Shown one piece after another: positions 16,790 through 25,429 of a stretch of DNA of 64,000 bases (positions are counted from its first letter, which is position 1; each line of letters begins with the position of its first letter). A model generated the notes under the pieces. That model did no database searches. It had not been told where the DNA came from and saw only the letters and a list, made by a program, of their open reading frames with translations. The stretch is from Streptomyces sp. NBC_01233 (GTDB taxonomy: Bacteria; Actinomycetota; Actinomycetes; Streptomycetales; Streptomycetaceae). Where the stretch lies: NCBI RefSeq assembly GCF_035989305.1, contig NZ_CP108514.1, positions 8,288,501-8,352,500 of the forward strand, given 5' to 3'. The translations under genes and the position numbers were made by a program.

Positions 16790-17769
16790 GCGAGGTCGTC
16801 GCCCTGACGGGGTACGGGCTGGCCGAGCTGACCTGCGCCCGGCTGCTCGCAGGGCGAGGGCACCGGATCCGGTTCGCGCCGGAGTCCGCCGCCCCTGCGG
16901 GCCCCCGGCCGCTGCTGCTGACCGGTCCCACCCTGGAGCTGCTGCACTCCCTGTGGGGCGACGGGCTCCTCGACGGCACCTGGCAGCTGAGCCACCGGGA
17001 GGTCTCCTGGGGCGAGGAGCCCGCGGCGCGCATGGCGCAACCCGCGAGGGTGGTCGACGGCGCCGTGCTGGCCACCCGGATACGGGGCCGGCTCGGGCCG
17101 GGGCGGCGGGGGAGCGGGTCGCCCGCGTGGACGGTGTCCGCCGCGCCCCCGGACGCCGCCCACCGGCAGTGCGGGCGGCGCCGACTGCTCGCCGGCACCG
17201 CCCCGCTGCGGCCCGGCGCCGACGATCGGACGGCCCGGCTGGCCACGGCGGCCCTGGGCTGGGTGCAGCTCACCCCGCTGGGCGGGGGCGGCTGCCTGGT
17301 CCAGGCGATGGTCCCCGGCCCGGTCGGCGACCCGGCCGCGCTGCTCGCCCGGCTCCTCGCCGAAAGCGGCCTGGACCGCGTACTGCGCCGTCCCCCGGCA
17401 ACCGCGGCCGCCATCCCGGCGGCTCCCCGGCTGCACCCGGCACCGGCCCGGCCGCCGGCCGACGGGACCGGCGGACTTCTGACAGTGGGCGCCGGCGCGC
17501 TGCGCTGCGACCCGCTCAGCGGCACCGGCACCGCCCAGGCGCTGCGTACCGGAATCCTCGCCGCCGCGGTGATCGACGCGGCCGCCGCCGGTGCCCCGGC
17601 GGGGGCCCTGTGCGCCCACTACGCGGCCCGGCTGGGCGCCGCCTTCGCGGAACACCTGCGCAGCTGCGACCGGCTCTACGCCGCGGCCTTCCCCGATCCT
17701 GCCTGGTCGGACGAAACGGCCCGACCAGCCCCCGCCGAGTGGTCGAACGGGAGCGGACCCAGCACGTGA
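16786..17769 (+). CDS. LodB-like FAD-dependent oxidoreductase
   Basis: 327 residues. The N-terminus has a variant dinucleotide-binding loop, TGYGLAELTCARLLAGRGH (residues 8-26). Near residue 235 it has GAGALRCDPLSGTGTAQALRTG, the second FAD motif of aromatic-hydroxylase/halogenase-like flavoproteins. LodB and QhpG, flavoproteins of this class, hydroxylate the Trp that becomes the quinone of their partner proteins. Location and overlap with the LodA-C gene support the same role. It is a little shorter than typical LodB (~370), and the middle is Ala/Arg-rich and weakly conserved. Last gene of the eCIS-downstream operon; a hairpin follows. Confidence 0.65.
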   Translation: MSEVVALTGYGLAELTCARLLAGRGHRIRFAPESAAPAGPRPLLLTGPTLELLHSLWGDGLLDGTWQLSHREVSWGEEPAARMAQPARVVDGAVLATRIRGRLGPGRRGSGSPAWTVSAAPPDAAHRQCGRRRLLAGTAPLRPGADDRTARLATAALGWVQLTPLGGGGCLVQAMVPGPVGDPAALLARLLAESGLDRVLRRPPATAAAIPAAPRLHPAPARPPADGTGGLLTVGAGALRCDPLSGTGTAQALRTGILAAAVIDAAAAGAPAGALCAHYAARLGAAFAEHLRSCDRLYAAAFPDPAWSDETARPAPAEWSNGSGPST

Positions 17770-17817
17770 GCGCCGCCTACCGAGCTCCCGGTTCAGGCGC
17801 GTGTGGTGTCGCGGTCA

Positions 17818-17838
17818 GCCGGGCAAGGGCTGCCCGGC
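17818..17838. terminator. Hairpin between convergent genes
   Basis: Perfect 8-base stem GCCGGGCA / TGCCCGGC with a 5-base loop, placed between the convergent flavoprotein and FKBP genes, with a TT-containing stretch to its right. It could terminate transcription from both sides. Confidence 0.6.
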
Positions 17839-17878
17839 CTTCGTTCCGAGAGAGAGGCCGGGGAGAAGCAGGCCTTCC

Positions 17879-18256
17879 TCACACTACGGAGAGCAGGTCC
17901 ACCACGAAGACGAGCGTGGAACCCGCCGGGATCAACGGCGAGGGGGACTGGTTGCCGTAGCCGAGGCGCGGGGGAATGATGATCTCGCGCCGACCACCGA
18001 CCTTCATCCCCCTGAGTCCCCGGTCCCAGCCCTTGATGACCCTGCCACCCCCCACGGCGAACTTGAACGGCTCGCCCCGGTCCCAGGAGGCGTCGAACTC
18101 CGTTCCGGACTCGAAGGTGACCCCGACGTAGTGAACCCGGACCACCCTGCCCGGCTTCGCCTCAGGCCCGTCCCCGACGACGAGGTCCCGGATCGTCAGC
18201 TCCTGGGGAGCTTCACCCCCCGGAAGTTCGATCTCGGGCTTCGTCAGTTCACTCAT
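17879..18256 (-). CDS. FKBP-type peptidyl-prolyl cis-trans isomerase
   Basis: 125 residues, a single FKBP domain without signal peptide, so cytoplasmic. Conserved elements: VRVHYVGVTFESGTEFDASWDRGEPF, then FAVGGGRVIKGWDRGLRGMKVGGRREIIIPP, and LGYGNQSPSPLIPAGSTLVFVVDLLSV (family positions quoted in parts). These include the Tyr, Asp, Phe, Val-Ile and Trp residues that line the proline/FK506 pocket. It catalyses proline isomerisation during protein folding. ATG start with a GAGGCGG site. It converges on the oxidase cassette and is not obviously linked to it. Confidence 0.9.
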   Translation of the reverse strand: MSELTKPEIELPGGEAPQELTIRDLVVGDGPEAKPGRVVRVHYVGVTFESGTEFDASWDRGEPFKFAVGGGRVIKGWDRGLRGMKVGGRREIIIPPRLGYGNQSPSPLIPAGSTLVFVVDLLSVV

Positions 18257-19083
18257 CGCCGCCTCATTGCTCTCCGCCGGAATCCCTCGTACAGACCAGC
18301 CGGGCGCATGGTCACTCCATGCAGTAGATGATCACGCTACCGAGAACGCTGATCGACCGAAGTACATCAAACCCCACGGAGCACGGCGTGGCGTGACCGG
18401 GCGTGCTACGTCTTCGGTATGGCCACGGCGAAGCCTGAGCTGAGTCCGCCGAGCCCCCGGGCGCCCGGTGAGTCTTCTGCTCCGGCGGGTGCTGCCGGCG
18501 CCGGTCACCGGCGTGCGGGCGTTTCGCCTGTGGCGGCGGGGAAGAGAGTGCTCTCCTGCGACACCGCGTGGCGCGAGGCACACATGGTCACGTCCCCGGA
18601 CGAGGTGGTGTACCACCTGCACGGCCATCACGGGCTCCTGCCGCGCGTGGCCCGTGAGGGCGGTCCGTGACCCTGGCGAGGCGGAATCACCGGTCAGTGT
18701 CGCAGGGACGTGCCGTCTCTCACGACGATCACGGCGTGCAGAGCGGAAGCCCGGCGCACCCACCGGACCGTCGAGGGCGGGCTGTTCGACTACGGTCACC
18801 CACAGCGGGGTCAGGATGCTCGCCGCGGCCGGCGGCGACCGCTGGGCCCACACCGAACCGCTCCTCACCCCCGAGGTGCAAGACTCCGTGCAGGAGGCTC
18901 TTCGACCACGCGCCGCCATACAGCGCCTCACGACGGCCCCGTCCGGCACCCTGCCCCACATCGCCTCGAACGCTTCCCGGACACCGCGACCTGGCCGACC
19001 ACCGTCCGCCCGACGATCAAGAGCGGCTGAGCTGCGCGCCGCATCGACTCGACCGCGCAGCGCCCGCCGACCGTGAGCCGCGG
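18257..19083. other. Gene-poor stretch, no supported coding sequence
   Basis: 827 bases. Reading frames on both strands are either Arg/Pro-rich (typical of wrong frames in GC-rich DNA) or short. No domain signature, ribosome site plus start, or repeat persuaded me. Short plausible runs on both strands (for example around 18780-18960) are broken and may be decayed coding DNA. Confidence 0.5.
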
Positions 19084-19407
19084 TCAGTCGACCTGCAGCT
19101 CGCCCATCCGGCTCCAGCCGCCGGCGCCCTCGATGGTGGTGCTGACGATGTCGGGCGTACGGGTGACCAGGGGACGCATGGTCTCCAGCGCGGTACGGAA
19201 GTGCTCGGAGGTGACGTGCGCTTCTGCGGCGCCGTCCTGGAACGCCTCGACCAGGACGTAGGTGTCCGGCTCCTCGAGGCTGCGGGACCACTCGAACCAC
19301 AGGTTGCCGGGCTCGGCACGGGTGGCGCGGGTGAACTCCGCGATCATCTCGGGCCACTGGTCGACGTATTCGGGTTTGACGGGGAATTTCACCACAATGA
19401 AGATCAT
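19084..19407 (-). CDS. Antibiotic biosynthesis monooxygenase-fold (ABM/YgiN-like) protein
   Basis: 107 residues, one ferredoxin-like ABM domain: MIFIVVKFPVKPEYVDQWPE at the start, then EPGNLWFEWSRS and YVLVEAFQDGAAEAHVTSEHF. This order (strand, helix, N/W-E-W, then the xEAF-D..A...H..S.HF block) is typical of small cofactor-free quinol oxygenases and related dimers. The substrate cannot be told. An IS256-family element lies 41 bases upstream, so its native promoter has probably been replaced or separated. No clear ribosome site is seen. Confidence 0.75.
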   Translation of the reverse strand: MIFIVVKFPVKPEYVDQWPEMIAEFTRATRAEPGNLWFEWSRSLEEPDTYVLVEAFQDGAAEAHVTSEHFRTALETMRPLVTRTPDIVSTTIEGAGGWSRMGELQVD

Positions 19408-19448
19408 TCGAGCATTGTAGGCACCCCCGAGTCGGTCATGTCCCCCTT

Positions 19449-20848
19449 CGTGGTGTAGCCGATCACTCGGTGGGCGCGTTGGTGGCGTTGGGTGGTGCGG
19501 GGGCGCTTTTAGGGAGCTCGGTGGGGTAGATCTCGTCCATGCTTCCCTCGGGCAGGTAGCGGCGGGGGAAGGCGATCCATTCGTCGTGCAGTTCGAAGAG
19601 CACGGCTGTGACCAGTCGCAGGAGGGCGTCGTCGTTGGGGAAGACCTGGACGACGTCGGTGCGGCGCTTGATCTCGCGGTTGATCCGTTCGAGCGGGTTG
19701 GTGGACTGGATCTTCTTCCAGTGCCGTTCCGGGAAGGCCGCGAAGGCGGTCAGGTCGTCCTTGGCGTCCAGGAGCATCTGTTTGACCTTGGGGAACTGCT
19801 TGCCGAGCATCTCGGCGACGGTGTCGAGCTGGGTGCGGACCGCGTCCTGGGTGGGCTGGGCGAAGACTGTGCGGATGGTTGCGGCGACCATCTCGGTCGC
19901 CTCCTTCGGAATCACCGCGAAGACATTTCGCAGGAAATGAACACGGCATCTCTGCCACGCGGCGCCGAGCATGACCTTGCGGATCGCCTTGACCAGGCCG
20001 GAATGGCTGTCGGACAGGACCAGGCGGACCCCGGTCAGGCCGCGTTCGCGCAGGGAGCGCAGGAACTCGGCCCAGAACGCCTCGGTCTCGCTGTCGCCGA
20101 CCATGACGCCCAGGACCTCGCGGCCGCCGTCCTCGGTGATCCCGGTGGCGACGACCACGGCGCGAGAGACGATCTGGTGGTTCACGCGTGCCTTGCAGTA
20201 GGTGGCGTCCAGGTACATGTAGGGGAAGCGGGTGTGGTCCAGCGGCCGGGTGCGGAAGGCGGTCAGCGGCTCGTCCAGGTCCGCGCAGATCCGGGAGACC
20301 TCGCTCTTGGAGATCCCGGTGTCCGCGCCCAGGGCCTTGACCAAGTCGTCCACCGACCGGGTGGACACGCCATGGACGTAGGCCTCCACGATGACCGCGT
20401 ACAGGGCCTGGTCGATCCGGCGCCGGCGCTCCAGCAGGCTGGGGAAGAAGCTTCCGGCGCGCAGTTTGGGGATGGCCAGCTCCAGGTCGCCGGCCTGGGT
20501 GGTGAGCGTCTTCTCGCGGTGCCCGTTGCGCAAGGCGGTACGGGCCTCGGTGTGCTCGTTCCAGCCGGCACCGATGTGGGCAGCGGCCTCGGCCTCGATC
20601 AGCTCCTGCAGCATCCGCTCGGCGATGCCGCGGACGAGTTCGAGTCCGTCTGCCGAGCGTAGTGACTCCAGCAGGCGTAATAGGTCAGACTGGGACAGGG
20701 CCACCTCGCACCTCCGTTGTTGAACTGGCCGTTCAATACGGAGAGTTGCATGGTGGCCCACCTCATGCGCAGAGAGCGCGAGCCCTCCGCGGGTGTGCGC
20801 CCGGCGAGCAAGCCCGCGCACACCTCACCCTTGATCGGCTACACCACG
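19449..20848 (-). mobile_element. IS256-family insertion sequence
   Basis: About 1.4 kb bounded by a perfect 17-base terminal inverted repeat: CGTGGTGTAGCCGATCA at 19449-19465 and its complement at 20832-20848. One transposase gene fills it, and its stop codon lies inside the left repeat. The 8-base flanks (TCCCCCTT on the left, TGGCGGGA on the right) do not match. Therefore no target duplication is left, implying later rearrangement or deletion on one side, or slightly misplaced ends. Confidence 0.85.
19463..20704 (-). CDS. IS256-family (mutator-type) transposase
   Basis: 413 residues from GTG 20704 (GGAGG 7 bases before it); upstream in-frame codons are the untranslated IS end. Mutator-type DDE transposase: ARTALRNGHREKTLTTQAGDLELAIPKLR is the usual N-terminal block. 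The catalytic domain contains FPYMYLDATYCKARVNH (first Asp), GVRLVLSDSHSGLVKAI (second Asp) and KKIQSTNPLERINREIKRR with the catalytic Glu. It appears full length with no frameshift, so it may be active. Confidence 0.9.
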   Translation of the reverse strand: MALSQSDLLRLLESLRSADGLELVRGIAERMLQELIEAEAAAHIGAGWNEHTEARTALRNGHREKTLTTQAGDLELAIPKLRAGSFFPSLLERRRRIDQALYAVIVEAYVHGVSTRSVDDLVKALGADTGISKSEVSRICADLDEPLTAFRTRPLDHTRFPYMYLDATYCKARVNHQIVSRAVVVATGITEDGGREVLGVMVGDSETEAFWAEFLRSLRERGLTGVRLVLSDSHSGLVKAIRKVMLGAAWQRCRVHFLRNVFAVIPKEATEMVAATIRTVFAQPTQDAVRTQLDTVAEMLGKQFPKVKQMLLDAKDDLTAFAAFPERHWKKIQSTNPLERINREIKRRTDVVQVFPNDDALLRLVTAVLFELHDEWIAFPRRYLPEGSMDEIYPTELPKSAPAPPNATNAPTE

Positions 20849-21232
20849 TGGCGGGACGCCATCCCCGAGTCAGGACGTCTTGCGGTAGGGGACGTCGGGG
20901 ATGTGGGTCTTCCATCGCTCCTCGGTGAGGGCGCCAGACTTGGCGCAGAGGTTCCGGCTTCGGATCGCAGCGGCCGGAGTCCGGAGCTCGGGGCGCAGCG
21001 GGCCAGGTGCGTTTGGTCCCGAGGCCGTCGACGAGCACCGTCTCCGGTCGTCTCGCCGGTACAGCGGCCAGGTCCGGCTCCGCCTACCCCGCGCAGCGGT
21101 ACTCGCAGCGGGCCGACGGCACCAGCTCAAGGCCTCGGGCCGTCGCCTCGGTCTACGGACGGCCGTGGCGCTCGACGGGCTGCCCGGGCGGTGAGGCTGC
21201 GGAGCGGGTGCCCTGTACTCGCCGCACATGCT
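20849..21232. other. Stretch without recognisable gene beside the IS256 end
   Basis: 384 bases between the IS right end and the broken gene at 21233. Several open frames on both strands are Arg/Pro/Ser-rich and mutually contradictory. A minus-strand frame ending near 20871 (ALTEERWKTHIPDVPYRKTS) might be a remnant of another gene, but I cannot identify it. Confidence 0.4.
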
Positions 21233-22497
21233 TCAGGTTGCGGGTGTGGCCGTCGTCTGTTCGTCGGTCAGGCGGGCCCGCCAGGCGCTGACGTAGTCGT
21301 CGGGCATGGACGCCAGGCGGGCGATTTCCCCGTCGCTGCGCCCATCGGACCAGGCCAGGATCCGTGTCACGGTGCGGTTCCGTGCCGCGCGGAAGTCCTT
21401 GAGCATGTTCTCGAGGCGTTCGACTTCCTCGGCTTCGCGGACGAGCTGCTGGTCGACGGCGGAGCGTTCCTCGGCGCGCAACCGGCGCAGATGGGCGTCC
21501 AGGCCCGTCAGGACCAGACCCTCCTCGTGCGCGGAGTTCTGGAACCCTTCGGCCAAGGCCGCCAGCACGCAGTCGGGGACGTCGGCGAGGGTGGCCCCGG
21601 GGGGCTTGGCCGCCTCCCAGGTGCCCCGACCCGCCTCTGTCTCTCCAGCCAGACGCGGGCGTCCGTCGGAACACGGTCGCCGCACGCCTGCGCGCGGTAG
21701 GCGTACAGGGCGGCACGGTGGCCGTAGAAAGTGAAACCGTCCTCGATCTGCCGGTCGGCGGCGCGGCACATCCGCCCCGGTACACCGCCGTAGCCGCTCT
21801 CGGGACTGTAGTCGGCGTAGGCATCGAGTTCCGCGTCCGTGGCCAGGCCCCAGGAGGGATCGCACAGACCGGGGTTCATGGCGAGGAACGCGCCGACCTC
21901 GACACGCCAGGCAGGGATCGGTGTCGTGCGCAGCCGGGGCCAGCGGAGATCGCCGGAGGGGTCGAAGGTGTGGGTCGCGGCCTGCTCGATGTCGTCCCAG
22001 GCGGTGGCGGCCTCGGCCGACCACTCCAGTTCGTCGTCCGGTCCGATGCGGTGGATGGAGTCCACGAGCCGCTGCACGGCGGGGAGTGTGCGCAGGGCGA
22101 GCGCGTGCAGTTCCTCAGCGGTGAAGAAGCGCCAGGAGCAGCCGCGCTGTTCGTCATGGGTCAGGTGGCCGAGCAGCTGCACCATGCTTCCGGAGGCCGG
22201 GACGGCCCCGTCGCCGAGTGCCCTGCGGGGGAGGCCGGGGAGCTGGCTGCCGAGGTCTTCGGACGGGGCCCGCCAGTCGATGTCGCCGAACCATACGGCG
22301 CCGTCGCGTGCGTCCACTGCCAGCCACTGGTGGTAGCCCGCACCCGGGCCGTAGCGCTGCTCCTGCTGCTCGGCGTGCTCGTCGTGCCATACGTACTCGG
22401 CCGGAGGCGGGTCCAGCTCCACGGCCATGAAGCCGTCCTCGGGGCGGTAGCCGGTGAGGACGCGGGCCGTTCGCGGCGCACTGTCGGCGGCGGTCAT
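21233..22497 (-). pseudogene. Unknown protein gene broken by a dinucleotide-slip frameshift
   Basis: The first ~280 codons (from ATG 22497) and the last ~135 codons (ending 21233) lie in two frames that together give one continuous protein of about 415 residues. The join is at about 21641-21646, in a GAGAGACAGAG tract on the coding strand. Removing one AG pair restores ..ARVWLE-TEAGRGTWEAAKPPG... The N-terminal part has Trp-rich blocks (FMAVELDPPPAEYVWHDEHA; VWFGDIDWRAPSEDLG). The C-terminus has a charged helix (EEVERLENMLKDFRAARNRT) followed by a possible helix-turn-helix (DGEIARLASMPDDYVSAWRA). I do not recognise the family. A sequencing error would look the same. Confidence 0.6.
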
Positions 22498-22707
22498 GAG
22501 GGGTTTCCTCTCGCTGGAACGTCAACCGCCGCAAACGTAGGGCGCCCGCCACACAATAGTTTAACTTTCAGCCATCGCGTCCGGTAGTCGGACAAGCCGG
22601 GAGACCTGGCGTCACCACCCGGTCTACGCGCGTGCGGCCGCCGTCAACTTGGCGCATTTCGCGTGGGTTCACGCTCCGTTCACCTGCGGTAGCCGCCCGC
22701 CGCAGCC

Positions 22708-23631
22708 TCATGCGAGCGCGGCCAGCGCTTGCGCGGCGAGCATCTGCTCCAGGTCCAGGACGGCGCGCGGGGCGTGCCGGGTGTCGATGCGGACGGCGTA
22801 GATGAAGCGCGTCAACTGCGGCTCGGCCAGGGGGCGGGCCACGACCTGGGTGTTGGCGCGGGGCAGGGCGAGTTGCGGCATGACGGCCACGCACAGGCCT
22901 GCGGCCACGAAGCCGAGCACGGTGTTGAAGTCGTCCCCCTCGTATTGCAGGCGGGCCTGGAAGCCAGGCGTCTTGGCCATCTGGGAAAGCAGTTCCAGGC
23001 GCAGTGCGGCCTCCGGAGCCGCGATCCAGGTCTCGGACGCGAGGCTGGCCAGGTCGATGACCTCCCTGTCGGCCAGGCGGTGGTGTGCCGGGATCACGGC
23101 CACCACCGGATCCCGTGCGACCAGCGTCCGGCGCAGCATCCGGGGCGGCGGGACGGGGATGAAGTCGTAGTCGTAGCTGAGGGCCAGGTCCATGTCCCCC
23201 CGCTTGAGCCGGTTGTGGCAGGCCTCGGGTTCCAGTTGGCTGAGGCTGACCTGCACGTGAGGGTAGGCCGCGTGGAGTTGGGCCAGCGCTTGCGGAACGA
23301 TGCTGGTGGCGGCCGAGGCGAAGGCGCCGAGCCGGATCCGTCCGGCCGTACCCGCGCGCATGGCGTCGAGTTCCACCGATGCCGTCGCCAACGCGTTGCG
23401 GACGCCCTGCTCGGCGTCGAGAAGTACTTCGCCAGCCGGTGTGGCGCGCACGGGCCGGCGCTCCAGCACTCTCAGGCCCGTGCGGCGTTCGAGTTCGGCG
23501 ATCTGCTGGGAGACCGCGGGCGCGCTGTAGCCGAGCTCGCGTGCGGCGGCGTTGAAGGAGCCGTGCCGCACGACGGCTTCGAGGGTGGCGAGCAGGCGGG
23601 GGTCGAGTCCGTGCACGGAGTTAAGGCTCAC
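22708..23631 (-). CDS. LysR-family transcriptional regulator
   Basis: 307 residues. The winged HTH at ~9-68 (LLATLEAVVRHGSFNAAARELGYSAPAVSQQIAELERR, quoted here only as the LTTR pattern F..AA..L..S.PAVS.QI..LE) is followed by the linker helix. The effector domain starts at ~94 (IRLGAFASAATSIVPQAL) and includes FVAAGLCVAVMPQLAL. The GTG at 23631 has no ribosome site, so translation may be leaderless or start at GTG 23616. It is divergent from a PuuD-like gene, which it may control. The next gene on the same strand is the frameshifted unknown. Confidence 0.88.
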   Translation of the reverse strand: MSLNSVHGLDPRLLATLEAVVRHGSFNAAARELGYSAPAVSQQIAELERRTGLRVLERRPVRATPAGEVLLDAEQGVRNALATASVELDAMRAGTAGRIRLGAFASAATSIVPQALAQLHAAYPHVQVSLSQLEPEACHNRLKRGDMDLALSYDYDFIPVPPPRMLRRTLVARDPVVAVIPAHHRLADREVIDLASLASETWIAAPEAALRLELLSQMAKTPGFQARLQYEGDDFNTVLGFVAAGLCVAVMPQLALPRANTQVVARPLAEPQLTRFIYAVRIDTRHAPRAVLDLEQMLAAQALAALA

Positions 23632-23876
23632 TTATCTGTCGCGAAGATGTGTTTTCTTGTGATTGCGGATGAACGCCAGCAGGATTCTGCTCGCGGCAAG
23701 AAAAACGCAAGCCCGCGTTGCCGGGGCGTGACCGCCGCTCCCCTTGCCGTCGCGGTGCCCCTCCGCCAGTGCCCCGTCCGTCTTCTGCCGCAGCCCGCCG
23801 CGGCCGGGGACGTCTGCCGGGGCGGGTGTGGATCCGGCCGTAGACGATCACCTCGCATGCCCTGAAAGGAAGTGGT
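23632..23876. promoter_or_regulatory. Divergent control region with a LysR-box-like dyad
   Basis: 245 bases between the LysR gene and the PuuD-like gene. At 23634-23648 an ATCT-N7-AGAT dyad contains the T-N11-A pattern typical of LysR binding sites, right at the regulator's own start. AAGGAAG at about 23868 serves the ATG at 23877. No clear sigma-factor hexamers were identified. Confidence 0.4.
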
Positions 23877-24668
23877 ATGCCCCAGCCACCACTCATCGGA
23901 CTCACCACCTACCTGGCCGACGCCCAGTGGGGCGAGTGGGACCTGCCCGCCGCGGTGCTGCCCGCGGCCTACGTCGGCTGTCTCCGGGCGGCGGGCGGCC
24001 GCGCCGTTCTGCTGCCGCCGGACGCGCCGGAGGCCGCAGCCGATGTGGTCGAGCGTCTGGACGCGGTCGTCCTGACGGGCGGTGAGGACCTGGATCCCGC
24101 CCTGTACGGTGCGCTGCCCCACCCGCGCACGGGGCCGCCGGTCCGCGAGCGCGACCGGTGGGAACACGCTGTGCTGGTCGCCTGCCTCGCCCGCGACATA
24201 CCCGTGCTCGGAGTATGCCGGGGAATGCAGCTGATGAACGTGCACGCGGGCGGCACCCTCATCCAGCACCTGCCCGACAGCGTAGGCCACGACGGCCACA
24301 ACCCCTACCGGGGCCACTTCTGCGCCCACGCCGTCACCACCGTGCCGGGGACCCGGATCGGCGCCCTCCTGCCGGGGACCCGCGGGGTCGCCACGCATCA
24401 TCATCAGGCGGTGGATCGCCTGGGCGCCGGGTTCATCGTGGCCGCCCGTGCGGCGGACGGCACCGTCGAGGCGATCGAGAGCTCCCGGCACCGCTTCGCC
24501 GTGGGCGTCCAGTGGCACCCGGAGATGGGTGTCGATGCGCCGCTCGTGCACGCCTTGGTGGCGGCTGCGAGTTCCGCCGCGAGCGCCGAGCCTGCTCGGG
24601 TGGCCAGCCGGAAGGTGCGCCCGGTACGAAGCCCGCCGGGCCAGACTTTCCCGACACAGGTGTCTTGA
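23877..24668 (+). CDS. PuuD-like gamma-glutamyl-GABA hydrolase / class I glutamine amidotransferase-like protein
   Basis: 263 residues. Peptidase C26-type hydrolase: the nucleophile Cys is in PVLGVCRGMQLMNVHAGGTL, and the His-x-Glu of the triad is in AVGVQWHPEMGVDAP. TGGEDLDPALYG and VATHHHQAVDRLG are further family blocks. PuuD-type enzymes release GABA or amines from gamma-glutamyl conjugates. Being beside amino-acid catabolic genes, it probably removes a glutamyl group from a nitrogen source. The last bases contain the promoter of the GntR gene. A Ser/Ala-rich tail (~245-263) is non-conserved. Confidence 0.85.
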   Translation: MPQPPLIGLTTYLADAQWGEWDLPAAVLPAAYVGCLRAAGGRAVLLPPDAPEAAADVVERLDAVVLTGGEDLDPALYGALPHPRTGPPVRERDRWEHAVLVACLARDIPVLGVCRGMQLMNVHAGGTLIQHLPDSVGHDGHNPYRGHFCAHAVTTVPGTRIGALLPGTRGVATHHHQAVDRLGAGFIVAARAADGTVEAIESSRHRFAVGVQWHPEMGVDAPLVHALVAAASSAASAEPARVASRKVRPVRSPPGQTFPTQVS

Positions 24669-24727
24669 CACCCTCCTGGCGCAGCCCGCAAGATCGCAGC
24701 GTGAACCTGTCAGACAGCCAGACAGGT
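24659..24727 (+). promoter_or_regulatory. Promoter and operator-like dyads at the GntR-family gene start
   Basis: A consensus -35 TTGACA at 24665-24670 and a weak -10 CAAGAT at 24689-24694 (18-base spacing) would put the transcript start at about the GTG 24701, so the mRNA may be leaderless. The -35 lies within the dyad GGTGTC-TT-GACACC (24659-24672). A perfect CTGTC-A-GACAG palindrome (24707-24717), nested in ACCTGTC-N9-GACAGGT (24705-24727), covers the first codons. FadR-type regulators bind such short palindromes, so autoregulation is likely. Confidence 0.5.
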
Positions 24728-25429
24728 GGCGTACCGCGGCGCGTAAGCGCGATGGAAGCGGTCTTCGGCCACCTGCGCAGCGCCATCGAGCGCGGTCAGT
24801 ACGCCGTGGGCGACAAGCTCCCCTCCGAAGCCGAGTTGTGCCGGACCCTTGAGGTCAGCCGGCCCGTGTTGCGGGAGGCGCTCCGAGCTCTCCAGGCCAT
24901 GGGCCTGACCGTCTCCAGGAGCGGCAAGGGCACGTTCGTCCTGGCGAACACGGTCGAGGACCCCACCTTCGGCGACTACGCCGCAAGCGACCTGCTCGAG
25001 GTGCGCCGGCACGTCGAGATTCCGGTCGCCGGGTACGCCGCGCTGCGCCGCACCCCGGAGGACCTGGACCATCTGGGCCACCTGCTCGACCGGATGGAGC
25101 AGGAGATCGACACCACCGCGTGGGTGGCGATGGACACCGTCTTCCACCTGGCGGTGGCCGAGGCATCCCGCAACCCCGTCTTCCGCCGCGTCATCGAGGA
25201 GATCCGCGACGCGCTGGCGCGTCAGTCGACCTTCCTCAACGAACTCGGCGGCCGGCGCGAGCAGTCCAACTGCGAGCACCGGGCCATCCTCGAAGCGCTG
25301 GTCGACGGTTCCGAGCACGACGCGGTGGAGGCCATGTCCCACCACCTGCTGCGGGTCGAGACGACCCTCACCGACATCGTGCGCCCCCAGCGCACGGACA
25401 CTTCCACGGAAGGCAGACCCGAGGCGTGA
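24701..25429 (+). CDS. FadR/GntR-family (FCD) transcriptional regulator
   Basis: 242 residues from GTG 24701. Winged HTH at about 10-80: [21 protein letters not shown] and [29 protein letters not shown] (quoted as family pattern). The FCD ligand domain follows at ~95-225, with the D..FH..V..AS.N..... metal/ligand block ([18 protein letters not shown]) and a later H at [12 protein letters not shown]. It probably senses an amino or dicarboxylic acid and represses the permease-asparaginase-aspartase genes. The stop overlaps the permease GTG start by 4 bases. Confidence 0.88.
   Translation: MNLSDSQTGGVPRRVSAMEAVFGHLRSAIERGQYAVGDKLPSEAELCRTLEVSRPVLREALRALQAMGLTVSRSGKGTFVLANTVEDPTFGDYAASDLLEVRRHVEIPVAGYAALRRTPEDLDHLGHLLDRMEQEIDTTAWVAMDTVFHLAVAEASRNPVFRRVIEEIRDALARQSTFLNELGGRREQSNCEHRAILEALVDGSEHDAVEAMSHHLLRVETTLTDIVRPQRTDTSTEGRPEA

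Noticed and set aside
12140..17769. A quinohemoprotein amine dehydrogenase operon
   Set aside because: There is no diheme subunit, no small gamma-subunit peptide and no beta-propeller subunit. The halves match LodA better.
18419..18670. A small plus-strand gene of 83 residues
   Set aside because: No ribosome site, no family and an Ala/Pro/Ser-rich composition.
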